DNA of 64,000 nt from Leptoclinus maculatus (GCA_032191485.1 JAVDOI010000012.1:20327485-20391484); one strand, 5' to 3'; positions 10,790-28,289 are shown, numbered from the stretch's first letter. The notes: a model not told the origin generated them from the sequence alone. Numbers and translations are program-made.

Positions 10790-12330
10790 TTCATAAACCT
10801 TGTTTTCAACAACAATAACACAAAATAAAACCATTAACAGAAAACAAGAAACAATGAATACATGAATATCGAATAATAAGACTTGTATACATTGTAAGCT
10901 GACAATAGAAAAATATGGAATCACAAATACGTTACTCAATTTGATCACAAAAGAATTAAGAAAAATCATGAGATCATACTGAGAATCAGAGATTATAGAA
11001 AAATGTTAACGTCAGTGATAGCATTAAATACTGAAGTTATAAAACATAATTACAGAGGAGATATTATGGACAAACTGGTCCTGTGATAAGAAGACAGATC
11101 ACATTTTTGAGCAAGTGTAAAGATGACATGAATCGAATAGATTATTCCAACCAGAGGAGACTTTAAATAATAAAGGTTTCACCTCTAGTTGTTCTCTTCA
11201 CCATGCTGTGCACTGTGGAGGCTTCAGCTGATTCATTACATGCTTTATTTGATGGTACAATCATCTCGTGCGGGTAAAATACAGATCTTATGAACATAAT
11301 ATATGGTCAGTTAAAGATATAAATCTTCTCCGTGCATTTCAGTTTTGAGTCAAAAAGGAAAACCAGACCCACCACGAAGCTACATGAATAAAAATCTAAT
11401 AATTGGCATCATCCATTTGGCAAAATATACATTTACACGCACGTGCGTCAGTGAAAGTCATGGCAACAGGACGGTGACGTGCGACCGAGGTTACTTGAGG
11501 TCAGCAGACCGTTGCTCTTTCTCACTTTGCACTTGGACTTGACACGAGTTGACTTGTGTTGAAGCAAGCTGCTGGAGGGGATGGCTGCTGACAGGAGGCC
11601 TGCTTTACCCGGACCACCATCGTGGAGGTAAGTACTACATTCATGTTGCCTTGTTTTATTTAATGAACCTCCCTGAGAACTGAGAACGCTTCCTCAGCAC
11701 AGAAATTAACTTTATTTGTTGAATTTAAAGGTGAAAAGTGTCAGAATACGTGGTGGCCTGTTTGAAAAACACAGATTGGGTGAATCTCTGCGTTTTGTTG
11801 GTGTAATATGAATATTTGTGGGTATTAATGTATAAAAAGTTGCGGGGAACGTGAGGAATACATAACCGATGGTGTAGCGGTTTGAAAAAAATATATATTT
11901 TGGTCTGAAGGCATCCATTTTGTCGAGTTTGGGCTCAAAGGTTATGGAAAAAATACATTCAAACATTGATTTTATGTCACCATGCAGACGATGGAACTAT
12001 TGGGAGCCCAACGTAGGCACGTAAGAACGTGCAGGCGAGGGGCCCCTTCCTCTGTGTGGACGGAGCATCGGGTCCTTTTAGGTTTACAGTTCATCCCATT
12101 TATGAACTCATTTACAGATATTCATTAAATGCATAATCAGATCCATGTTTTTATGAGAAGAAAGCTCGATAGAGCTGCACGTGTCTGGCTGTTGGACAAA
12201 AAAACAAGAACTGTTGTGTTCTATCTTCACTTAATTCTCATTCTCTCAGGCCTGGTCGTAAGAGGAGACCCCTCTTCCTGATCCAGGCCTGATTACATCC
12301 GTATCACTGCGCCTTTGTGTTGATGTGGAG
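10790..12330. other. Gene-free stretch downstream of mtch1
   Basis: AT-rich spacer with no recognisable coding exon, RNA gene or clear element ends. Short open frames on both strands look random in composition. A CpG-containing, less AT-rich patch lies near 11440-11640, but nothing ties it to a transcript. Confidence 0.4.
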
Positions 12331-12332
12331 GT

Positions 12333-12430
12333 ATTTGATTGAAATATCTCCACTGGCTCCTACTGTACATGTGCCATGTTGCAGGAAGCCCGCTGATCAC
12401 TGATGTGGGATCAGCGGGCTTCCTGCTGAT
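12333..12430. repeat. Perfect 17-bp hairpin within a duplicated segment
   Basis: The arms caggaagcccgctgatc (12382-12398) and its exact reverse complement (12409-12425) are separated by 10 bases. The left arm with about 50 bases before it (aatatctccactggctcc, then tactgtacatgtgccatgtt) recurs at 14121-14176, where the right arm is missing. This looks like one end of a repeat family, with two ends joined head to head at 12.4 kb. Confidence 0.85.
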
Positions 12431-13099
12431 CACTGATGTCATTTGGGGAAAATGGTGAGTACAAGATTCTAAATTGGATATAAAGTGAGCTACAATAGTC
12501 TAATATATAAAGAGACTAGCTTACATAATATACCTGTTTATTCATTTAATAGCACTCATAAGTTAAAGATTACTCACTCTTTTGTTCTTTGATTTCTTTG
12601 TTTTTTTACTGAGGTGAGGATATCTTGAGATACGGGTATGGAGATCATTAATAACAGTATCAAAAGTCGAATTATTTGTAGTTAACGCATGAATTATTAT
12701 TTGTGTCACTCACTTTGTAATATGTTTGTGCTCCGGTGCAGACGGCCCACCATTTTTTTATGTATTATAATTTATAAAAATATTTTCCCCATTATCTTAT
12801 TTTCTCATTGCACAGCTACTGTCTTCCTCTGTTGCTCTGCTTCCAGTGCAGCTTGTTTTAAGTAGAGCTTTTATCCAATCAGATTTCACCTCTGTGTCTC
12901 TAGGTAAGAAGAGAGGCCCGAGGCCTGCAGACTCACAAGTGAATCCCTTTGCAGTTTAAGTGAATGGGGACGATATTGTTGATTGTCATAGTGTTCAACC
13001 AATCAGATCTTTAGTTTGACATGTTGGGCGTATTCTTTGACGTGTCAGAGCCTGCTAGCTGGCCTAGCCATACGTGATTGGTCAGTGGGCTAGCCTGAC

Positions 13100-13334
13100 A
13101 TGTTGGGCGGTGACAATCCCAATATCTGCTGCCTCTGCCGAGCGGACATTTTCAGCCTCAAACGCATTAAAACGTATTCAAGAAATACAACTGGGGAGGC
13201 TCGACTGTCTTCACTGGCGTCCATGAATCAAGAAGGACTTCTTACTGGAACTAAAACGCACGGATGTACTGAACAACCGTGAGATTAAACTCTTCATTAA
13301 CAAAGAAAGAAGGATGGACTTTGTCTTTAAATAG
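13100..13334 (+). pseudogene. hAT-type transposase C-terminal fragment
   Basis: The sequence reads in shifted frames as a decayed C-terminus of a hAT-like (ZMYM/TTF-type) transposase: a LKRIKTY block near 13157-13176, RLSSLASM near 13206-13227, then an open stretch 13227-13334 ending KKERRMDFVFK-like and a stop (observed NKERRMDFVFK). At least one frame shift separates the blocks and the upstream catalytic part is absent. Confidence 0.6.
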
Positions 13335-13506
13335 TGAACAGCAGCTCTGGTAAGTTAAATGCGTTTGTTTTTACATCTGCAGTAGCTTTAATATGCTTGT
13401 TTATATATTATTATTTGTACAACTTGTTTTTATTAAGATGGATTTTTGTTTGGTTTTATATGTGATAGGAACTATTGTTACGTCCAATGTTGCTCTGGGG
13501 ACATAT

Positions 13507-13665
13507 TTAGCCGGTGCCAGTGTTGCCAACTTGGCGACTTTCTCGCTAAATCTGGCAACTTTCCAAACCCTCATGGAGACTTTTTTTGTCAAAAGCTACT
13601 AGCGACACATCTAGCGACTTTTTCTGGTGTTATTGGAGACTTTTCTGGTGTTTTGACTCGATGAC
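13507..13665 (+). repeat. Probable hAT end fragment
   Basis: The run gccagtgttgccaacttggc, followed by gactttctcgctaaatctgg and repeated ctagcgactttttctgg blocks, matches my memory of a high-copy fish hAT terminal region. No matching opposite end was identified, so it is listed as a fragment. Confidence 0.45.
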
Positions 13666-14118
13666 GTTAAAGCACGTACGTTCTACAGTTACTGTCGTGA
13701 ACGAGCAGCGGGTGCTGCCGTGAGCCCCTCCGCCGCCCCAAAGCACTCACAGGCGGGTACTCTCACAGAAGCCTCGCGCAGCAGTCAGAGCAGAGAGGAG
13801 ACGCAGTCTCGGCGTATTCTCTGCAGTTAGTGTATTTATAGGTGTTGGCTTCATTTTTACACAAAACAAATAATAACCGTAGCTGTGTGTCAGCTGCAGG
13901 ACAGCAGTGAAGGCCCAGGTATAACATGCACGGCCCGCCACTGGATCAGAAGGACGACTGAAGACGAGGCAAGATGAAGAGAGTGTGGTGTTTAAGTCAA
14001 CAAAGTAAGTAGGCTCCTATTTAAGACGACCAAAGTAGCTGACATACAGTTGTGATGAGCTACAGTTAGCATTACATTCTGTGTGCTAATGATGTGATAG
14101 TTGTGAGTTGTGTTTGAT

Positions 14119-14181
14119 TAAAATATCTCCACTGGCTCCTACTGTACATGTGCCATGTTGCAGGAAGCCCGCTGATCACTG
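14119..14181 (+). repeat. Second copy of the 12.33-kb repeat segment
   Basis: Near-identical to 12339-12402 (aaatatctccactggctcct through gcccgctgatcactg). The copy ends at the point where the 12.4-kb copy continues into its inverted arm. Confidence 0.85.
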
Positions 14182-14774
14182 CTTAACACGAGCAGCTCAT
14201 TACATCTTGTTTGTAGATTAAATTATATTAATATAACATAATATCAACATCATCAACATGTTATTAGCTACATCATCACACCTGTATCATAAATATTCAT
14301 GATCTGTTTTGGGGAATCAGGGCAGGACTCCTGATGCACTCGACAGTCGATGTCAACCAGCCGAACATCTCAGGAAGCTGCAGAACCACAGCAGTCCGCC
14401 GAACACACCTCTGCACCGAACCTGCTTCCAGACCCCAAAACCAGTGCGTCACCACTGAGAAGAAGACGGCGGCCCCGGTCAGGAGGATGAGGAGCGCCAC
14501 TAACTCACCTGTGCAGATGAAGCCGTCACTGTGTGCTTCCTCTGTTTGTGACGCTCCTCACACGCACCGAAGAAGCTCTCAGCATCTGCACGGTGGACAC
14601 AGAGGCGCGGACAGAACATTCTGTCTGCAGTTGTTAACATGTACTTTGGGGCTGTGCAGTACCTTCATACACAGTATTACTGTTTGCTGTTGAGTTCAAT
14701 ACAATGGAGTGATCCAGTGTTCTGTGACGTTGGGTTAACATGAAGCTTCTTAAAGCTACTTCAAGGAACTTTAA

Positions 14775-15045
14775 AGGGACAGTGTGTAATATTTAGGGGG
14801 GTTTATTTGCAGGTATTGAATATAATATTCATAATATGAAAAAGCCATTTCTATCTCCATAGGGAGCGTCTTCCAAGTCCACCATGTTTCTACAGCAGCC
14901 CAGAACGGACTCTGGCTCTAGATGTGAACTTTTTACAGTGTGTTAACTTCTTGTCATGCTTTTGTGATAACACTGTTGACTTGTCTGTCTGCTGTATGTA
15001 GTGTAACAGAGTCATGAAGTGCATGACTTCATGACTCTGCACTGG
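14775..15045. repeat. Non-autonomous DNA element fragment with a perfect small hairpin
   Basis: The phrase gggacagtgtgtaatattta, then the 'catagggagcgtcttcc...ccatgtttctacagcagccc' block, belongs to a common fish MITE known from memory. Just downstream, cagagtcatgaagt (15007-15020) and its exact reverse complement (15026-15039) form a 14-bp stem with a 5-base loop. Confidence 0.5.
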
Positions 15046-18000
15046 TTGGCATTAGCCTCCATGAACTACTCGTCGTCATGTGACAGATGTTTTCATTCCG
15101 TCATCAGAAATCAGAGTTACACTTTACTGTGCAGATTACAATATACAACATTATAGAATAGTATTCTATATTGACCTGACACTTCATTATTGACTTGTTA
15201 CTGTAGAAATGATTAATTAGACATTTACACAATTTCTCTATAACTTCCTAATTACCACCACTTCCTTTGATGTTAGGAAGTGGTTTAGAAACTGTGACCC
15301 CACGTCTCTTTATTACAGCCAGAAGTTCTCTTTATGGCTCATGTTACATACAGCACCAACAGTACAGGTCAGCACGACTCGTGAATTATTGAATCAATCA
15401 CGTGTCAGTAGGACTCGATAAGGATTTATTTAGAGGTTGTAGATCTGCTTTTCAAAACACTTTTGGGTTCTTCTGTCAGCATCTATCTCTCGCCCAGGGG
15501 TTGACACCTTAGGCAGGTGTGCCAGTTTGATTCCTTTCTTTCCCCACTACGCAAAGACCCGCCCTCTGCCTCTGATTGGCTAGTATTCATTACCTTAGTT
15601 TATTGCAGGTAAGGTTGGAAGGTTGGTAAATGATTTCAACTCAGATGTGGATGTTTCCATAATAGCAGCCCTCTTGTTAGTGCTCTCATATATATTCATT
15701 AATTTAATTTACCTCTGTGGATGGAATAAAATGATTTAAAGATTGATGTGGTGTCATAACTAAACGTTAACTTTAACGTTGATCAGGCATACTGATCAAC
15801 TCATTTCTTTTAAATGGCTCTTCATATAAAAAAGGTTGCTGTTGAGACACTTCGTTATATGATTAAATGTATTTCTGAGCAAATATGCGAAGCAGTCGAC
15901 TCACAACAGTAAAGCGAATTATTTTTTTCAGGTCTATGAATTCTAACCATTAAAAAGTCCTAAAAGATGACGTAATAGTGAGTCGTGCACTTCAAATCAA
16001 TAGGCTTATTAAATATGCATATACCTGGCACGTTCGGTTTCTTGTCAAAGTAATTTAATAGGTGGTCAAAACTTGAGACTTCAAGTCCAGCTCAAGCCTC
16101 CCTCTGAGGAACACACCGCCACGCGCTACACGCAGCTGTTCATCCAGATGTGGTGAAGGACGACACGACACAGTAAGTGCAGAGTAATTCATTGTCAAAT
16201 AGCAGAAAACAATATAACAGCCACGCGCTACAAAGAGAACAGTGGTTTAAATAATGTACACCCACCTTCCCAGAACAAACCCCGCCCTCAAGACTCGTCT
16301 CACATGCGATGACGCGTCAGAGCACCACCGTAGAAAACAGACGCATCTCCAAGCAACCCACAATGCATTGTTTCTTTACCGAGCATCCTCACACACTCTC
16401 ACTCACACACACCGAGAGGCATCATCAATAAAATAAGTCATTCCATGTGCTCTATTGCTTTAAGCTGACCCATCTGCAGTTTGGTAAAAAACAAAAAGAA
16501 GAACACGTGCAGCGCTGCAGCGTTCCAACAGATAAAACAGTGACCTGCCGTAGAACAGGAGCTTTTCTAACGCGTTACACTGTGCAGAGCGTCATCTACA
16601 CTACGCTCTACGTCACCAGGAGGAACGGGGACTGAAGGCTTGCAGATGGAAGCCCATTCCTGCTGGAAAACATGACGCAATGATGAAGTCACATCTTTAG
16701 TTACTAACAAAACAAACAGTGATCTCTGACAGTCCAAACTGTCTGATAGATCAGATTTTGAACGTGACAATCTCAAAATAGGGGTTTTGTCATAATTTTG
16801 ACATCAGCCAACTCCAAATGTGTTACATTAGACAAGAAGTCAATAATGTGACATCATACAGACATTTGGACTTCAATTGAAGTAAAAGTTATTCACCGAG
16901 TCATGATTATGATGAAATCCAATATTTTCAGATTGACTTCCATACAAATAGAAAAACCAAATAAGACTTGGACAGTTTTGACTAAATCTAAAATGTCAAT
17001 ATTATTAAAGTAAATATTATTGAAGTAAATTTTATCTCGGCTCATAATTGTGGTTGAAACTTACTTTTTTGTGTTTGTTTCTGGGGAAATGGACTTCCAT
17101 AACTACGTCATGTGCTCAGACACAAACATTAAAAAAAGAGAAAAAGAAGAACTATGATCCAGAATACATTCACACAAACAGCATTTTGGAATTATTGTGG
17201 CAAAAAAAAAAAAAAAAAAGCGACTTTTCTCCGTAAGACTTCATTTACATTCATTTTAAATGACAGCATGTTGGATATTGTGTTCACTGGAAGATGTTGA
17301 GCGCTCGATTTTAAAAAGCGGTCCACTGAATGGTGCTCACACTGTGGCCGCGTGGGTTCAGCGGTACCCGTCGGCACACAGTCGGGGATCCAGTCGCCGC
17401 TCTCTTCTTTGAACAGCTGCTCAACACTACAAGAGCTGCAGCAGTTGTCGTGATGATCCGGACTTCTCCATCACGGTGACACTAAAAAAATAATCTGAGT
17501 TTGCATCGTGTTCATTAAAACTGTAAAATGGTGACTGGACACATCCAGTCCAACACAACACACAGTGAGGAATGAGCTGGATCAAACATCACATAAGGTG
17601 CACAACTTCAGTGGGTCATTGTGAAAACATGTAACGAGACTCTTGTGTTTGCTCCACAGAATGCATCACTCATACGTTCTCTTCTTAAAGGAGATCATGG
17701 ACCTAAAAAAATACAATTCTAAAGATACAAGAAGTGACAGATCAAGCAGAAACACCACTCAGCTCACAGTCTTTGGTTACGGTCAGAAGCAGCACTTCAG
17801 AGAAGACTCATAGTGAGAAACATTTGGACAGAATCCCTGATTCACTTCAAGTGACCATGTTTGAGGTGACGAGTCCACATGACAGCGGGCGAGTGGAGGT
17901 CCAGGTCCGACAGAGCGGTGCTGGGTTATGGAGAGGGAATGTAATGGTGCTGGTATCGGGATGTAAAGACGTGCCACTGCATCCACTGGTGGATAAAAAA

Positions 18001-18110
18001 AGGCAAGTGGAGAGAGAATCCCAATCACTTCAATCCCAGTCCAGTCTTCATGTGTGAGCAGGAAGTAGAAAGGTACCCTTCGGAAGCATCAGAGGAAAGT
18101 GAAGACCTGC
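15046..18110. other. Gene-free stretch between mtch1 and stk38
   Basis: No coding exon is supported here. Contents are AT-rich spacer, scattered short repeats and a poly-A run at about 17202-17219. The lower end may contain distal 3' UTR of stk38 if the proximal poly(A) site at 18144 is not used. Confidence 0.4.
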
Positions 18111-18143
18111 AGAAATGAAGGCAGCAGGTGAAACTGAGCCCCC

Positions 18144-18291
18144 TTTATTATTCACCGAGTCCTGTATGAAGGAGGATCCTCAGAGAACACACAGAGTTCT
18201 CCTCTCGGCTGAGGCTCTGAGGACAGCGGGGGGGGTTCGGACGACTCTCTTCAGGTTTGGCGGTGTTGGTTAGAAGCCTGCGAGGAGGCGC
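18144..18291 (-). terminator. stk38: stk38 proximal 3' UTR and poly(A) signal
   Basis: On the minus strand an AATAAA lies at 18149-18144, about 143 nt after the stop codon. It is the first consensus signal downstream. Mammalian stk38 has a longer 3' UTR, so a distal site is possible. Confidence 0.45.
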
Positions 18292-22796
<4,505 letters not shown>

Positions 22797-22803
22797 GCTT
22801 TAC

Positions 22804-24545
22804 CTGGAAAGACACACAGACGATGTAGAGGCACAATGCATCGACAGTCCACGCTGCTAGAAACACGTTCAGAGCGGTGCCACATAGCCAACAAGACAAA
22901 CACTGCACCACTGAGGAGTAAGAGGTGGGCTGGGATAATGGAAGGCTTAACGAAGCAGCGAGGCTAGATTATACGACGATGAGTAAAAAACTGAGCTATG
23001 AAATTAGATGACTGTTGGCCCAGAAAAAGAGGAAGGAAAGCAGCTGGCTCTGCTGTCTGAGCAGAGCCGTGTTGATAACATTGTGCAGTTATGAAGAAAT
23101 GATGAGGACATCGGATTTGTGCAAGCAAACATGGTGGAGTCCCTCTGTAACTCACAGAGGGACAGAGTGTGAATGCACACTAGGTGCATTCACACCTGCA
23201 GCCTGTGCAGTTCATTGGATATGAAATATGGCGCCAACACAGTTGTAAATCAGTTACATCTATTTGACCGACCACGTTTCTTTATGCAGTATGCATATCT
23301 AACCATGCTTATTCAGACATGACATGTGGAATAAGTACATGACAAGTTGAAACACATTTTTACTTGATGAGAAATATGTGGTGGTGTTATTGGCCAGCTA
23401 GCCTAAATTACAGATAATTAAATGAATTACACTTCAAGAGGCATTTATATTTTCAGGGCAATGTTGAACTCTCCATACAAAATACTTCAGCCATAGTTAG
23501 CATTGACGTTAGCATGTGTATGATACAATAAGGCTCAAAGGAGCTCACAGACAGTTTGTATTGGTCGAAAACATTCTGGGAATGAAGGCAATGTACACTG
23601 TAAAAGTGTCTGTTTTTATTAGAAGGGCTGTCTAGTTATACGCCAAAAGAACTGAAGTTTTAGCTAACACTTAGGCGAAAATGTAGAACTGGAAAGTACG
23701 TACTTACTGATGAAAATATAAAATGTATTAAGCGTTAACGTTAGCTACGTGCAATGTCGCCGTACGTTACATTTGTAACGTCACAAACTTAAATCGAGTG
23801 CTCATCGTGTTGTCCAGCATCAAAAACAAACAAGACATAACCTCCATAACATCACATAACGTTAGTTTTATTCCGCTCTTGACTAAAACAGACTGATCTG
23901 TCCAGTGTCAACAACGTGCAGCTAACGTTAGCTACCAAAGTTGTTAGTTTCGGTTGCAACGTAGCCATACGTGCATTTAAGACTAAACCATTATAAATAG
24001 AGAGCAATGCAACTCAAAACTTAACGTACTTTGACATAACCCTGGTTCAATTATATTTGGCAATTTTAAAGTTCGCGTAGTTTCCTTTAACCGATAGCAA
24101 ACAAATGCTTTAACCTGCTAACATTAGTTAGCTAGCTAGTTAGCTATTAAAGTTCCTTTCTCCGTCAAGTCTCCCAGATAGTGTATTAATAACACCGGAT
24201 ATCTCCTTCAAAATAAAGCTCACGTTTATAGGAAAGACTGTTTCACTCCATATTCGTTAGTCTGAGTTTTATTTTGAAAGCTACAACTAGAAAATCTCCA
24301 TTTCCATTAACACGAACTTGACAACTTGAAGTTACCCAAAGCCAATGGCTAAGGGAAAGTTAGCTAGTAAACGTTAGCTACTTATCTACTAAAATAGATT
24401 GAGTCCTTTGTTTTCAAATATAACATCGTAGCACATAGCACGTCCACAATCCATTTAGTAAGATAAATAACTAAAGAAAAAGTTCAACATACTGTCTTCT
24501 AGTCCTTTCATTTCGTATTTTGATAGTTGGTCTTTGTTCACTTAC
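22804..24545 (-). other. stk38 5' UTR intron
   Basis: The intron between the leader exon and the ATG exon. It has no coding features. It holds many TAACGTTAGCTA-like motifs around 23500-24400, a low-complexity style common in fish DNA. Confidence 0.5.
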
Positions 24546-24600
24546 CTTGGTTGAAGGTGCGGTATCTGCCGTCCTCTCGTCCTCTCTTCCTCTCCTTCGC
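24546..24600 (-). other. stk38: stk38 5' non-coding exon 1
   Basis: On the minus strand this purine-rich stretch ends in a strong donor (CAACCAAG|GTAAGTGAAC, donor GT at 24545-24544). The coding exon that carries the ATG has an acceptor (TTTCCAG) with its first base at 22803, seven bases before the ATG at 22796, so a leader exon upstream is required. The 5' limit is not defined; 24600 is nominal. The promoter should lie at about 24600-24700. Confidence 0.6.
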
Positions 24601-25030
24601 TGAGGGTTGCGTCACCAAATCAGTTTGAACTAGCATGACGCCTAGTGGCCAGGGTTCAATTTAGGAAGTACATCTCAACGAATTACAAACGGGACATTTT
24701 AGGATCAGGAACTCTTTTTAAAGTAATTTGATTTTATTACCTACCCTTTCCATCTGTTGTCTTTTCTTTTTCACTACAGCTATCTTATTCCTGAATGTAT
24801 CATCCAACTGAGATCAGAGTCCTGCCTGTTATGTTATGCTTATTTAATAATGGCTAAACGTCTCTGTTGTGTCTAAATGTTGATTTCTACAATAGAGAGG
24901 GGAAAAGACAGCTGTGTCCAAGCGGTCTGAGGGGCGATGATGTCCTAATGAGACTGGACCGGTTGATACTTATGTTGCCGCAGGCGTTCAGAAGTCCGAA
25001 GCATTTTGTTAATCTATATGTCGAAACAAA

Positions 25031-25380
25031 TGATAAATAAGTCATAGTGTAATGGGTTAAATAAAGTCCTAATATAGTATGTCGAAAAAGTCCTTAAAAA
25101 TCATGGTATAGTGTAGAAAAAAGGTAATAAAAAAGTCATAGTATAGTATGTCGAAAAAGTGATAAATAAGGCATAGTGTAATAGGTTAAATAAAGTCCTA
25201 ATATAGTAGAAAAAGTCCTTAAAAATCATAATAAAGTATGTCAAAAAAGTTCTTAAAAAGTCATAGAAAAAGGGCATGGAAAAATATATAAATAAGTCAT
25301 AGTATTGTATGTCAAAAAGTAATAACGGTCATAGCATAGTATGTCAAACAATAATAAAATAGTATGTTGAGAAAAGCATA
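25031..25380. repeat. Imperfect tandem repeat, about 129-bp period (array A)
   Basis: gataaataagtcatagtgta at 25031 recurs as gataaataaggcatagtgta at 25160, with the following about 70 bases matching (ttaaataaagtcctaatata, tccttaaaaatcat). The sub-motif agtatgtcgaaaaagt is scattered through the array. Confidence 0.8.
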
Positions 25381-26139
25381 AAGTGGCCACCTAACTGTGG
25401 ATTGGGTGTTTCTTGCAGCAATCTTCTCTGGGACTTGTAGTTGACTCCTCCGTGTGTATTTGAGTTCTTCAGAGACAGGAAAGGGGAAGAGAACGTTCAT
25501 CTAACTGTTGTGTCGCTGCAGACTCTTGTAAAAGTCTGGTTTTCAGCTGCACTCTTGACTCAAAGTTCTCCTTGTTGCATACACCAGTTCCTTTCATTTC
25601 TGGCTGTAATTACTCCTGCTGTGATCCAGTGTTGATTTAATGAAAGTTATAAAAAAACAAATTGCATCAAGTGCTGCATTTATCAAGAATAAGACTGGGA
25701 GAAAGATTGGTTTTATTACATATGTTATGGGCCAGGGTGCAGTCAGCAGAGAGGATTCTTCAGTCTGGGACGAAGAGTTTCCTGACGTCAAAGGTTATTA
25801 CAGCAATAATAACAATTATGAATTTCATTTATATAGCACTTCTTAACTAAAACCTACAATAGAATAAAATGCAAACAGTCTGATCTCAATGACACGATGA
25901 CTTTTTCATTACATTATTTTATGGTATGACAAACTATAATTCATGACAATTTAGAGTGCTTACTATAACAATCTTGAACATTTGTTTTGAAAAGAAAGCA
26001 ATAGTTTTTCTTTGCTAGTTGCAGTGTGCACAATAATAATTGTTAATATTCTGTTTCATGCATTCTGATTTTTATTTTTTATTTTTACTCTTTTTTATTT
26101 CTCTTTATGACATAACATGCTATCTTATTTATGTTTTAT

Positions 26140-26560
26140 AGAATAATATATTACGACACACGATCAGACTTTTCTATGACATACTATACTATCATTCTAT
26201 GACTTGCATACTATTATTTTTTTGGGCTTATATTACTACGATATTTCTCTGGCATTTTAGGGCATATTAAGCTACGACATGTTTCATGATTTACTATATT
26301 ATATTACCTTTTTTATGGAATACCATATTATGACTTTGAAGACATTTCTATGACATAATATATATTTTTACATACTATTCCTATTAAACATACTATATTA
26401 TCATTTTGTCATAGCATACTATATTATGACATTTTTTATAACTTCCTTTTATGACATACCATACTGTGACATTTGAATGTTTTATCTATTCATAACTTGC
26501 TATTTCTATGACAATTTTATGGCATTTTAATGACATACTATAGATTGAATATGACTACTA
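26140..26560. repeat. Array B, inverted relative to 25.03-25.38 kb
   Basis: The repeated motifs tatgacatactatactat and atgacattttttat are the reverse complement of the agtatgtcgaaaaagtc/atagtatagtatgtc motifs in array A. The two arrays flank about 760 bp of non-repeat sequence, as expected of a DNA element with long sub-repeat-rich inverted ends. Confidence 0.6.
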
Positions 26561-27870
26561 CACCTAAAACAATTACTAACATTATTACAATAGCTACTAC
26601 AACAACAACTACTACTACTTGTAATACTAATAGTACAACAACAACTACTACTACTTGTAGGTTTGATAATAACTAAATCTTTGTTCCATGCACTCCCCTT
26701 CTCGTCTCCTCAGGTCCTTTAAGTCTCTCTGTTCATTCAGCAGTCTGGATGAACAGGAAACAGACATTTACAGCAACACTTATGAAACATATGAAGTCTC
26801 TCCTGCTCCGATAACAGACCCTGGTTCACCACTTTTAATGCAGACCTGTTGTACCAGTTTTCATGGAACATAGATAAAGCCTGGCTAAACACAAAACACA
26901 GGGAGGTATGTTGGGTCGCTTATTGATGATGTAATCATGACATCACAATGTCTATTACAGAACATATGCTATCATTTCATGAAGAAGAAGCTTAAAAGGT
27001 AACTGAATTAAAAAAGTTGTGCATGCTTTTAATATTGAACATTAAACACAACACAGCTGGTAATGAGATCATCATACCTCAGAGAAGACGTCTCATCGGG
27101 GCCACATATCTGTCAGCGTGGGACAAAGAAGAACACCCGTTTCAACACGCAACACAACTGACAGTTAAAGTTAAAAACATAGAGCAATAACACTGTAATA
27201 TAACTTATAGTTACCGACACAGGAAAGTGTATTACAGACAAAAGCACTAGATCCGGTTCTACATAATTCGGTACAGTAGGTGGCGCTATGCAGCTAGAAG
27301 TTGGCTTTTCAATCTGCCACAAAACGCAAAGAAGAATACAACAGAGGGAAGAGCAGGACTGCAGAATGTTCATGAAGACTCCTCCAGAGTTCCCACAGAC
27401 TACATCAGTCCACCTGCACCGTCTATGCCATGAAACGAAAGACGTTGAGTCGCGTGAGTTTCAAGTTGAACCACGTTGCACACATCCAAACACATCTTGG
27501 TGCATATCAAATAAAAAGTGGACATTTGCTCTGATGTGATCTTTTATTTCCATTCCAAAGATTTCCAAACTCTTACTTTGACATTTTGTGCTCCTCGTCT
27601 GTTGACCTGATCGTTTCTCTTTGTCGTTGCTTGTTTGATTATTAAATATATACACACTTAATATTCTCTTGATTTTCAGGACATGATTGTGCTTCTTTAT
27701 TTTTTATCTTGTTTTGTACATTTTCCTTGTGCCAAATAAAAAGCACATTTAAAACAGGCTGTTGAGGTTCTAACTAATGAATCGCAATTTCCCAGAGTCA
27801 TTGCCACAAATGGTGCCCGTTAACAGGATTCTGTAATGTTAAAAACCGAACAGACACGTCCATGTATCCG
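26561..27870. other. Gene-free spacer between stk38 and dennd2d
   Basis: Starts with ACT/ACA-rich low-complexity sequence (26590-26660). A 'gtaggtggcgctatgcagc' phrase near 27276 is typical of fish interspersed repeats. No exon is supported. Confidence 0.35.
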
Positions 27871-28150
27871 GTCCCCTCCCCTCCTGTGGCCGCGGTAGTG
27901 GGCGTGTCAGCGGGCCGCTGTCGCTGCACACCTGGCTCTCCTCAGCCGGCCTTCCACAGGGTTTCATTCACTCAACGAAGACAGCAAGTGATGGCATCCA
28001 TTTAAAACTAGTTAAAGGCTTTTGCTAGGAACACATTTCACATTCCCACTCAGGTGTTTTACCCCACACACCTGACCAGTCCCACCACGACTCAAGTCCC
28101 CGGGTCCTTTGCGCCAGTCTAATCGGTTCCCCGTGCGTCTCTTCCGCTGC
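27870..28150. promoter_or_regulatory. GC-rich patch without an assigned gene
   Basis: This patch stands out from its AT-rich surroundings: cccctcccctcc (27886-27896), ggccgcgg, gggcgtgtc and gggccgctgtcgctg. These are Sp/KLF-like boxes and CpGs. It lies about 3.3 kb upstream of stk38 exon 1 and 1.7 kb downstream of the dennd2d stop. It could be a promoter for an unrecognised or non-coding transcript, or a GC-rich repeat. Confidence 0.3.
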
Positions 28151-28289
28151 TCGTGTGGAGCCAGGACCCGCTAGCAACCCAGTAAATTCACCAATTCCTT
28201 ATCTTGCTATTTACAATGAGTTAACAACATGTTTAGGACCTTTGAACGCCTCCTGCGACATAAATACTAGCCGGTCCAGTTGCAACACG

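Noticed and set aside
10241..10790. About 170-180-codon frames on both strands (LLITTSF / VIKRNE / NNDIIPH repeats)
   Set aside because: Translation of the 18/21-bp minisatellite. Frames overlap on both strands and have no family features.
14334..14693. 119-codon plus-strand frame
   Set aside because: No recognisable domain, and it lies between transposon fragments. It may be part of an unrecognised repeat, so it is not called as a gene.
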